The notes under the pieces were generated by a model. It was not told the DNA's origin. It searched no databases and saw nothing but the letters and a program-made list of their open reading frames with translations. A DNA stretch of 6,857 bases, from positions 1-6,857 of the forward strand of contig JBPCLB010000090.1 in assembly GCA_051003695.1 (NCBI GenBank). The letters are read 5' to 3'. The position numbers were made by a program, and so were the translations under genes. Within the stretch, counting starts at the first letter, position 1; every line of letters begins with the position of its first letter. The DNA is from Gaiella sp051003695 (GTDB lineage: Bacteria; Actinomycetota; Thermoleophilia; Gaiellales; Gaiellaceae). Shown piece after piece: positions 1 through 5,079 of the stretch.

Positions 1-85
1 CACCGTAGATCTCCGACGCCGGGAACACGAACCCGCGACGGCGGCAGAGCGAGACGATCTTGTCCATCGTGACGGCGTCCGGCAT
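1..85 (-). CDS. glyQS: Glycine--tRNA ligase (dimeric type), N-terminal 28 codons, runs off the left edge
   Basis: Class II aminoacyl-tRNA synthetase that charges tRNA-Gly with glycine in the cytoplasm. Only the N-terminus is visible. Read on the minus strand from ATG at 85-83 it gives MPDAVTMDKIVSLCRRRG followed by FVFPASEIYG. The MDKIV-LC-RRGF-F-SSEIYGG pattern is the conserved opening of the homodimeric (COG0423-type) bacterial and eukaryotic enzyme, where SEIYGG begins the catalytic core. A second in-frame ATG at 67 lies directly at the conserved MDKIV, but family members usually carry a few residues before it, so I prefer 85. No Shine-Dalgarno is visible. A TANNNT hexamer (TACGGT, 100-95 minus) ends nine bases before the start. 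The gene diverges from the YbaK remnant. Identification is firm despite the short fragment; the rest lies outside the window. Confidence 0.9.
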   Translation of the reverse strand, partial: MPDAVTMDKIVSLCRRRGFVFPASEIYG

Positions 86-362
86 GGGCAGCGAACCGTA
101 CCGAGGAGCCCTACGGCGGCGGCGGCTGCGCGTCGACCCGGGTCGCCTGGCACCACCACGTTCCGGGTACATCGTCGTACGGGCTCGAGGCTGCAAGAGA
201 GCTCGGCGTCGATGCGGCCCGTGTCTTCAAGACGCTGATCGTGGACTCGACGGCGCCCTCACCGTCGTCGTCCTTCCCGTCGACGCGCAGCTGGAGCTCG
301 CGCCGGCGGATCTGCTCACCCTGACCGAAGGGCGGGCCTGCTCGCTCGCGGCGCCGCGCTGA
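84..362 (+). pseudogene. ybaK: Broken YbaK/EbsC-family aminoacyl-tRNA deacylase
   Basis: YbaK-type proteins hydrolyse mischarged aminoacyl-tRNA, classically Cys-tRNA-Pro. From about 148 the frame reads WHHHVPGTSSYGLEAA, then RELGVDAARVFKTLIVDS, matching the family block with -SYG-EAA--LGV---RVFKTL. At 248/249 one base is missing: the next frame continues DGALTVVVLPVDAQ and then LELAPADLLTLTEG, ending at TGA 360-362. If the first frame is kept it stops at 322-324. The family normally has about 70 residues between the PVD-QL strand and the C-terminal ELAPADL strand, including the GG-SP-G region; here these are fused directly, so the core is deleted. The N-terminus is also damaged: the first frame has no start codon between its upstream stop (70-72) and 148. 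The start given, ATG 84, is in the frame of the C-terminal part and is only a boundary guess. The internal deletion argues against a mere sequencing error. Confidence 0.8.
95..100 (-). promoter_or_regulatory. Candidate -10 element of glyQS
   Basis: TACGGT on the minus strand fits the TANNNT pattern and ends nine bases before the ATG at 85. Transcription from it would begin at or within a few bases of the start codon, giving a leaderless or nearly leaderless mRNA. No -35 hexamer is evident. Support comes mainly from similar hexamers before three other genes in this window. Confidence 0.35.
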
Positions 363-402
363 GCTCCCGTCAGACCGAACCATCTGGCCGGAGCGACTCC
401 CC

Positions 403-415
403 AGTATCCGACACC
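403..415. repeat. Degenerate copy of the GGTGTC-n-GACACC palindrome
   Basis: AGTATCCGACACC keeps an intact right arm (GACACC) and four of six bases of the left arm. It matches 11 of 13 positions of a palindrome of the form GGTGTC-C-GACACC, and lies about 130 bases before the perfect copy at 542-556. It could be chance; it is listed because the two lie in the same non-coding gap. Confidence 0.25.
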
Positions 416-541
416 AGGCCCTCGGCGACCGAGTTCGTCGCGGCTTTGTGCCAAATGCTCCACTGTTCAGCGGCTTCAAGACGACGAGAATACGAGCGAC
501 GTGCAGGGAGTTTCGGAGCGATCGCCGCGTTAGACGAAAAC

Positions 542-556
542 CGGTGTCAGACACCG
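542..556. repeat. Perfect 15-bp palindrome CGGTGTCAGACACCG
   Basis: Seven-base arms CGGTGTC and GACACCG surround a single A. It is flanked by AT-richer DNA (AAAAC on the left, TTATTTG on the right) that contrasts with the GC-rich surroundings. Short intergenic palindromes like this behave as dispersed REP-like elements in some genomes, or as protein-binding sites. Nothing in the window shows which applies here. Confidence 0.5.
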
Positions 557-612
557 TTATTTGTCAAGACCACAGGAATGCCGATTCTGTGCCGTTCCAT
601 CCACAGGTTGCT

Positions 613-633
613 CGACCGGGTACCGTCCGGTCG
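613..633. repeat. Inverted repeat with 7-bp arms upstream of PDRP
   Basis: CGACCGG (613-619) and CCGGTCG (627-633) are perfect inverted arms around a 7-base loop. It lies about 160 bases before the PDRP start and is not followed by a T-run, so it does not look like an intrinsic terminator. Its function is unknown. Confidence 0.35.
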
Positions 634-779
634 CCTCGAGCTGTTCCAGATCAGCGGCTCGACGAGCTTTGCGGCCGGGCGCGGGGCTCGACGATCTGGA
701 AGAGCACTCGCAGCGGTAGAACCCTGAGCTCCGCGCCGGCAAGCCGCTCTGATCTCCGTCGGCGCGGGACACGCCCGGC

Positions 780-785
780 TACCCT
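780..785 (+). promoter_or_regulatory. Candidate -10 element of the PDRP gene
   Basis: TACCCT fits TANNNT and is followed by seven bases and then GTG 793, so the transcript would start at about the first base of the start codon. There is no Shine-Dalgarno upstream of that GTG, which fits a leaderless message. No -35 hexamer is obvious. Confidence 0.4.
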
Positions 786-792
786 GCCGCCG

Positions 793-1620
793 GTGAGCGT
801 GCGGGCGAGCGTCGAGCTGCACATCGTCTCGGACTCGACCGGCGAGACCGCGGCGAAGCTCGTGCTTGCGCTCGAGGCGCAGTTTCCCGAGCAACCGTTC
901 GAGGAGGTGCGTCATCCACGGGTCGAGTCGGTCGAAGACCTGGCGCTCGCCGTCAGCCGCGCTCGGGGTCGACCAGCCGTGATGGTCTACACGCTCGTCG
1001 AACCCGGCCTGCGCGAAGAGATGCGGCGTTTGTGCCGGCGCTCGCGCGTTCACTACTGCGATTTGCTCGGGCATCCGATCGACTCGATCTCACGCGTCGC
1101 CGGGGTGGCCGCTCGCATGGAGCCCGGTGCGCGTGCGCCGCTCGACCAGACGTACTTCAAGCGAATCGAGGCGATCGAGTTCGCCGTCCGCTACGACGAC
1201 GGCGTCGGTGGGGGGCTCGACGAGGCCGACGTGGTTCTCGTTGGCGTGTCGCGCACCTCGAAGACCCCCCTCTCGATCTACCTCGGCTACCTGGGCACCA
1301 AGTCCGCGAACGTTCCGATCGTCAAGGGTGTCGAGCCGCCGAAGGCGCTGTTCGAGATCGCGCGGGCAAAGATCGTCGGGTTGACGATCGACGCCGAGCG
1401 GCTCGCCGACATCCGCGAGGCGCGCGCGCGCACGATGGGCGGCCCGAGCCGTCGATACGCGGGCCTCGAGGCAGTCTACGAGGAGCTCGAGACCGCACAA
1501 CGGATCCACCGGCGACTCCGTTGCCCCGTGATCGACGTCTCGGAGCTGTCGGTCGAGGAGACGGCGATGCGCATCCTCCGGCTCGTCGCCGAGCGAACGA
1601 GAGAGAGCACGACGACGTGA
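793..1620 (+). CDS. Pyruvate,phosphate dikinase regulatory protein (PDRP, DUF299; bifunctional Ser/Thr kinase and phosphorylase)
   Basis: Cytoplasmic switch enzyme: it inactivates PPDK by ADP-dependent phosphorylation of an active-site Thr and reactivates it by Pi-dependent removal of the phosphate. The 275-residue product has the usual length. The N-terminus carries ELHIVSDSTGETA, the family opening. The nucleotide-binding loop GVSRTSKTP starts at residue 151, and the Thr-Ser-Lys-Thr form is that of PPDK-type rather than PEP-synthase-type (SGKT) members. The tail has the conserved RRYAGLEAVYEEL and VIDVSELSVEETAMRIL blocks. GTG 793 is chosen because it lies just before the conserved start and after a -10-like hexamer; GTG 799 is an equal in-frame alternative. 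The open frame upstream to 448 is not family-like. The stop overlaps the next start (GTGA). Its target, ppdK, lies about 790 bp downstream on the same strand. Confidence 0.95.
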   Translation: MSVRASVELHIVSDSTGETAAKLVLALEAQFPEQPFEEVRHPRVESVEDLALAVSRARGRPAVMVYTLVEPGLREEMRRLCRRSRVHYCDLLGHPIDSISRVAGVAARMEPGARAPLDQTYFKRIEAIEFAVRYDDGVGGGLDEADVVLVGVSRTSKTPLSIYLGYLGTKSANVPIVKGVEPPKALFEIARAKIVGLTIDAERLADIREARARTMGGPSRRYAGLEAVYEELETAQRIHRRLRCPVIDVSELSVEETAMRILRLVAERTRESTTT

Positions 1621-1835
1621 CGCCGAGCAACCGGAAATACGGAGTTCTCGCCACGGGGGTGCGGCGCGACATGTCAGAGAAGGGCTGGGTGCCGCTGCGC
1701 TACTGGCTGATGTGGTGGTCGTCGATCGTGGTCGCGATCGGGGCGTTCTACGTCGTGCTGACGCCGGTATGGATGGGGCTGAGAGCGATCGCGTGGATCG
1801 CCGACCTCCGGCAGCGCCACGGCCGGCTCAGCTGA
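1617..1835 (+). CDS. Small Trp-rich single-pass membrane protein, function unknown
   Basis: I do not recognise a family. The GTG at 1617 overlaps the PDRP stop as GTGA, implying translational coupling, and gives 72 residues. An ATG at 1671, after a G-rich stretch, would give 54 residues and still keep the whole membrane part. Visible features are a basic, polar N-terminal tail (about 1-22), a hydrophobic segment at about 29-49 (LMWWSSIVVAIGAFYVVL), a second weakly hydrophobic stretch at about 51-62, and a short basic C-terminus. Six Trp in 72 residues (24, 30, 33, 34, 52, 60) is high and typical of interfacial membrane residues. The gene converges on the NTPase gene, and the two ends overlap by eight bases. 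Coupling to PDRP suggests co-expression, but a functional link is inference only. Confidence 0.65.
   Translation: MTPSNRKYGVLATGVRRDMSEKGWVPLRYWLMWWSSIVVAIGAFYVVLTPVWMGLRAIAWIADLRQRHGRLS
1828..1835. other. Shared palindromic stop site TCAGCTGA of two convergent genes
   Basis: TGA at 1833-1835 ends the small membrane protein on the plus strand; the TCA at 1828-1830 is the TGA of the NTPase on the minus strand. The two coding regions therefore overlap by eight bases, leaving no room for a terminator between them. Confidence 0.7.
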
Positions 1836-2354
1836 TCTCTGTGCGCGCCGTCCTGACGAGGCTGTCGACCTCCGCCTGCGTGCGCAGGCGCACCGTGGTG
1901 AATCGCGCGAGACGTGCGAGGTATTCGCGGCGGCGCCTCCGGAACGACCGAAGGGCAAACGGGAGTAACGCATCCCGGCCGACGAGCGCGCCGCGCAGTG
2001 TCTCGCGGTTTCCAGCCCAGAGCTCCTGACGCGTGATGATCCGCCGAGCGGTTCGGCGCACCAGCCTGGGAAGCCAGACTCGCCGTGGAAGGTCGATCCA
2101 GACGACGAGGTCCGCCGCTTCCAGGACGAGCTCGCCCAGCTTGCCCTGATACCCGCCGTCGATCACCCACGCCTTGCCGGCGACGAGGGGTACGACGCGC
2201 GCCCGAAGCTCGTCGGCGGTTACCTCGATCCAGCCTGGCCCGTGGTTGAGCGCGTCGAGCTCGTGAAACGGAACCCGAGACGGGTCGCAAGCGCGCGTCC
2301 CACGGTCGTCTTGCCGCTGCCGCTGGCACTCGCGATCACCACGACGCGTCGCAT
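1828..2354 (-). pseudogene. Adenylate-kinase-like P-loop NTPase with a single-base frameshift
   Basis: Reading from ATG 2354-2352 gives MRRVVVIASASGSGKTT then VGRALATRLG, a Walker A loop (GSGKTT, Lys15). After Gly at 2276-2274 only two bases (2273-2272) remain before the next frame, which continues PFHELDALNHGPGW and runs unbroken to TGA 1830-1828. Without correction the protein stops after 44 residues (TAA 2222-2220). With one base restored it is 175 residues, the usual length for this group of small ATPases (COG0563-like, sometimes named FlaR or topology-modulation protein). Later motifs also fit: WVIDGGYQG, the Walker B-like ADLVVWIDLP, and the lid segment RRTARRIITRQELWAGNRE. The substrate is unknown. 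The whole downstream part is well preserved, so this is either a very recent mutation or a sequence error. It diverges from ppdK. Confidence 0.8.
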
Positions 2355-2370
2355 CCTCGGCGCATTTCTA

Positions 2371-2391
2371 GCGCGCGACGAAGTCGCGCGC
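2371..2391. promoter_or_regulatory. Perfect inverted repeat between the divergent NTPase and ppdK genes (candidate operator)
   Basis: GCGCGCGAC (2371-2379) and GTCGCGCGC (2383-2391) are perfect 9-bp arms around GAA. The repeat occupies the 55-base divergent intergenic gap, just upstream of the ppdK -10-like hexamer at 2397 and overlapping the expected -35 zone (about 2374-2379). A repressor or activator bound here could act on both promoters. The low-complexity GC alternation means chance is possible, and no binding family can be named. Confidence 0.4.
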
Positions 2392-2396
2392 GCGCG

Positions 2397-2402
2397 TAGG
2401 AT
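2397..2402 (+). promoter_or_regulatory. Candidate -10 element of ppdK
   Basis: TAGGAT fits TANNNT and is followed by seven bases and then GTG 2410, which places the transcription start at or next to the start codon. There is no Shine-Dalgarno sequence upstream of this GTG. The sequence suggests a leaderless message. Confidence 0.45.
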
Positions 2403-2409
2403 CGGCGCC

Positions 2410-5004
2410 GTGCGTTTTGTCTTCGCCTACGACGAGGAGGCTCCGGGGGGGCGGGAGCTGCTCGGCGGCAAGGGAATCGGGCTCGCGGAGATGACGGCGC
2501 TCGGCGTGCCGGTTCCGGCAGGTTTCACGATCACGACCGAGGCCTGCCGCGAGTGGCTGCGCACGGGTGAGACGCCGGCCGAGCTATCGGGGGAGGTCGA
2601 CGCCCATGTCTCGCGGCTCGAGCAGCGCTCCGGCAAGCGCTTCGGCGACCCAGACGATCCCCTGCTCGTCTCCGTCCGGTCGGGGGCAGCGGTGTCGATG
2701 CCCGGGATGATGGACACGATCCTGAACTTGGGTCTGAACGACATCGCGGTGGAGGGGCTCGCCCGTTCGACCGGCAACCCGCGCTTCGCCTACGACTCCT
2801 ACCGGCGGCTCGTGCAGATGTACGGCGAGGTGGTGGAAGGCGTCGCTGCGCATCTCTTCGAGGACGAGCTCGCGCAGCTCAAGGAGCGCAGGGACGCATC
2901 CCAGGATCTCGACCTGGATGCGGACGACCTGCGCGAGCTGGTCGGCAGCTTCAACCGGATCTTCGAACGCGAGGTCGGTTCGCCGTTCCCGCAGGACGCC
3001 GGGGATCAGCTACGGCGGGCGACACGAGCCGTCTTCGCGTCGTGGGACTCTCCGCGCGCCAAGGTGTATCGCCGCACCTACGACATTCCCGACGAGCTCG
3101 GCACAGCCGTCAACGTGGTGCAGATGGTGTTCGGCAACAAGGGAGAGAGCTCGGGCACCGGTGTCTGCTTCACGCGCGATCCATCGACGGGAGAGACGGG
3201 AATCTATGGCGAGTTCCTCGTCGACGCGCAGGGCGAGGACGTCGTCGCGGGGATTCGCACCCCCGAGCCGATCGCGGCCATGGCCGAGCGGCTGCCCGAG
3301 GCGTTCGCACAGCTCGAGGAGACGCTCGTACGGCTCGAGCAGCACTACCGCGAGATGCAGGACATCGAGTTCACGGTCGAGGAGGGGGCGCTCTACCTCC
3401 TCCAGACGCGAACGGGGAAGCGCACGGCACGCGCTGCGCTGCGCATCGTCGTCGAGATGACGAGCGAGGAGCTGATCTCCCGCGAGGAGGCCGTGGCCCG
3501 GATCGATGCCGGGCAGCTCGACCAGCTGTTGCACCCGATGATCGACCCGGATACGCCGGTCGAGGTCATCGCCCGGGGGCTCAACGCGTCGCCCGGCGCA
3601 GCAACGGGTGCGATCGTGCTCGACGCCGACCTCGCCGAGCAGCGGGGGCGCGCCGGGGAGGACGTGATCCTGGTGCGGTGGGAGACGACACCGGACGACA
3701 TCCACGGCCTGATCCAAGCCCGGGGTGTGCTGACCGCCCACGGCGGGATGACGTCCCATGCAGCGGTCGTCGCCCGCGGGATGGGGAGACCGTGTGTCGC
3801 CGGCTGCGAGACCCTCTCGATCGATCTCGACGCGCGCACGTTGCGCATCGGCGAGCAGGAGCTGCGCGAGGGCGATCCACTCACGATCGACGGCGGCACC
3901 GGCCGGGTGATCGTCGGGGCCGTCCGGCTCGTACCGCCCGCGATCGACGAGAACTTCCAGACGATCCTCTCGTGGGCCGACGAGATCCGGCGCCTGCGAG
4001 TACGGGCGAACGCCGACACGCCCGAAGACGCCGCGAAGGCACGCGAGTTCGGGGCCGAGGGCATCGGTCTGTGCCGCACCGAGCACATGTTCATGGCGCC
4101 CGACCGGCTTCCCGTCGTGCAGGAGATGATCCTCGCCGCGCGCGAGGACGAACGTCGGTCGACGCTCGATCGGCTGCTCCCCGTGCAGCAGGAAGATTTC
4201 GAGGGAATCTTCGAGGCGATGGCCGGATATCCGGTGACGATTCGGTTGCTCGACCCGCCGCTGCACGAGTTCCTGCCCGCGATCGACGAGGCGACGTCCG
4301 ACACGATGCGGCGGCGGATCGAGCAATTGCACGAGTCGAATCCGATGCTCGGTACGCGAGGCTGCCGGCTCGGGCTGCAGTTCCCCGAGATCTACGAGAT
4401 GCAGGTGCGGGCGATCGTGCGAGCCGCGCACGCGGTTTCCGAGCGAACCGGGGCGGCGCCGCTCGTCGAGATCATGCATCCGCTCGTTGGCTTCGGCGAG
4501 GAGCTGCGCCGGCTCCGCGAGCTGACCGAGCGTGTGGCTGCCTCCGAGCCACCGGTCGAGTATCTCTGCGGGACGATGATCGAGCTGCCGCGCGCGTGCG
4601 TCCGTGCGGACGAGATCGCGGAGCTGGCCGACTTCTTCTCGTTCGGCACGAACGATCTCACGCAGACGACGCTCGGTTTCTCCCGCGACGATGCCGAGGG
4701 CAAGTTCCTGACGCACTACCTGGAGACGGGCGTGCTCAAGCACAACCCGTTCGAGGTGCTGGACCAGGACGGCGTCGGCGACCTGATGCGCATCGCTGTC
4801 GAGCGCGGTCGCGGTGCGAAGCCGGAGCTCAAGCTCGGGATCTGCGGCGAGCACGGCGGCGAGCCGAGCTCGGTTGCGTTCTGCCACGCGCTCGGGCTCG
4901 ACTACGTCTCGTGCTCGCCGTACCGGGTGCCGCTTGCTCGCCTTGCCGCCGCTCAAGCGGCGCTTGCCGAGAGCGGCGTCACGGTCGTAGCCGTCGGGGG
5001 GTAG
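2410..5004 (+). CDS. ppdK: Pyruvate, phosphate dikinase (PPDK)
   Basis: Interconverts pyruvate, ATP and Pi with PEP, AMP and PPi in the cytoplasm, serving gluconeogenesis or PPi-dependent glycolysis. The 864-residue product is full length. The N-terminal ATP-grasp region has LLGGKGIGLAEM (Lys21), SVRSGAAVSMPGMMDTILNL (Arg90) and the ATP-site QDIEFT and LLQTRTGKR (Glu320, Arg334). The central swivelling domain has GGMTSHAAVVARGMGRPC, with regulatory Thr448 and phosphoryl-carrying His450. The C-terminal PEP/pyruvate barrel has GLCRTEHMF (Arg556), RLLDPPLHEFLP (Arg612), EIMHPLVGF and GICGEHGGEPSS with catalytic Cys812. No key residue is missing. GTG 2410 is chosen because the family opening (RFVFAY, GG-ELLGGKG) begins there; the open frame upstream to 2242 overlaps the NTPase and is not family-like. 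The PDRP encoded upstream is its expected regulator. A 22-bp palindrome follows the stop after seven bases. Confidence 0.98.
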   Translation: MRFVFAYDEEAPGGRELLGGKGIGLAEMTALGVPVPAGFTITTEACREWLRTGETPAELSGEVDAHVSRLEQRSGKRFGDPDDPLLVSVRSGAAVSMPGMMDTILNLGLNDIAVEGLARSTGNPRFAYDSYRRLVQMYGEVVEGVAAHLFEDELAQLKERRDASQDLDLDADDLRELVGSFNRIFEREVGSPFPQDAGDQLRRATRAVFASWDSPRAKVYRRTYDIPDELGTAVNVVQMVFGNKGESSGTGVCFTRDPSTGETGIYGEFLVDAQGEDVVAGIRTPEPIAAMAERLPEAFAQLEETLVRLEQHYREMQDIEFTVEEGALYLLQTRTGKRTARAALRIVVEMTSEELISREEAVARIDAGQLDQLLHPMIDPDTPVEVIARGLNASPGAATGAIVLDADLAEQRGRAGEDVILVRWETTPDDIHGLIQARGVLTAHGGMTSHAAVVARGMGRPCVAGCETLSIDLDARTLRIGEQELREGDPLTIDGGTGRVIVGAVRLVPPAIDENFQTILSWADEIRRLRVRANADTPEDAAKAREFGAEGIGLCRTEHMFMAPDRLPVVQEMILAAREDERRSTLDRLLPVQQEDFEGIFEAMAGYPVTIRLLDPPLHEFLPAIDEATSDTMRRRIEQLHESNPMLGTRGCRLGLQFPEIYEMQVRAIVRAAHAVSERTGAAPLVEIMHPLVGFGEELRRLRELTERVAASEPPVEYLCGTMIELPRACVRADEIAELADFFSFGTNDLTQTTLGFSRDDAEGKFLTHYLETGVLKHNPFEVLDQDGVGDLMRIAVERGRGAKPELKLGICGEHGGEPSSVAFCHALGLDYVSCSPYRVPLARLAAAQAALAESGVTVVAVGG

Positions 5005-5011
5005 GAAGAGG

Positions 5012-5033
5012 GGTCAGGCGTGCACGCCTGACC
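5012..5033. repeat. Perfect 22-bp palindrome after ppdK (GGTCAG...CTGACC type)
   Basis: Arms GGTCAGGCG and CGCCTGACC surround TGCA, so all 22 bases are self-complementary. It starts eight bases past the last base of the ppdK stop and lies in the 75-base gap before the SPFH gene. In RNA it would form a 9-bp GC-rich stem with a 4-base loop but has no T-run, so it is either an unconventional terminator or 3'-end stabiliser, or a dispersed repeat. A near-copy follows nfeD at 6522-6543. Confidence 0.75.
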
Positions 5034-5067
5034 GCCGGTGTTCGCGGCTGCCGTCCTGCTCTCGTCG

Positions 5068-5073
5068 TAGAGT
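5068..5073 (+). promoter_or_regulatory. Candidate -10 element of the SPFH-nfeD operon
   Basis: TAGAGT fits TANNNT and is followed by six bases and then ATG 5080, again implying a transcript that begins at the start codon. No Shine-Dalgarno precedes that ATG. The site lies between the ppdK 3' palindrome and the SPFH gene, so the membrane operon probably has its own promoter. Confidence 0.45.
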
Positions 5074-5079
5074 CGCTGC

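Larger units (their letters stand above)
363..792. other. 430-bp gap without a recognisable gene
   Basis: This stretch lies between the YbaK remnant and the PDRP start. The frame of PDRP stays open upstream to about 448, but the translation is Arg-rich, resembles no family I know, and precedes the conserved PDRP N-terminus, so I do not count it as coding. Minus-strand frames are likewise unconvincing. The region carries a perfect palindrome at 542-556, a degenerate version of it at 403-415 and a hairpin at 613-633. It may be decayed DNA continuous with the pseudogene. Confidence 0.5.

Noticed and set aside
111..554. Minus-strand open frame over the YbaK remnant and the gap
   Set aside because: It has no family resemblance and lies opposite clear YbaK homology.
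561..588. Sigma70-like promoter TTGTCA-N16-GATTCT
   Set aside because: The -10 matches the consensus poorly (three of six), and it lies about 200 bases from the PDRP start, which has a better placed -10-like site.
448..792. N-terminal extension of PDRP by 115 residues
   Set aside because: The family begins at the ELHIVSDSTGETA block; the extension is Arg/Ser-rich and would double-count a region with palindromes next to a pseudogene.
2242..2409. N-terminal extension of PPDK by 56 residues
   Set aside because: It overlaps the start of the divergent NTPase, and PPDK proteins begin at the segment encoded from GTG 2410.
3010..4956. A 648-codon open frame on the minus strand inside ppdK
   Set aside because: It is the antisense shadow of a strongly conserved GC-biased gene; the translation is Arg/Asp/Leu-rich with no recognisable domain.
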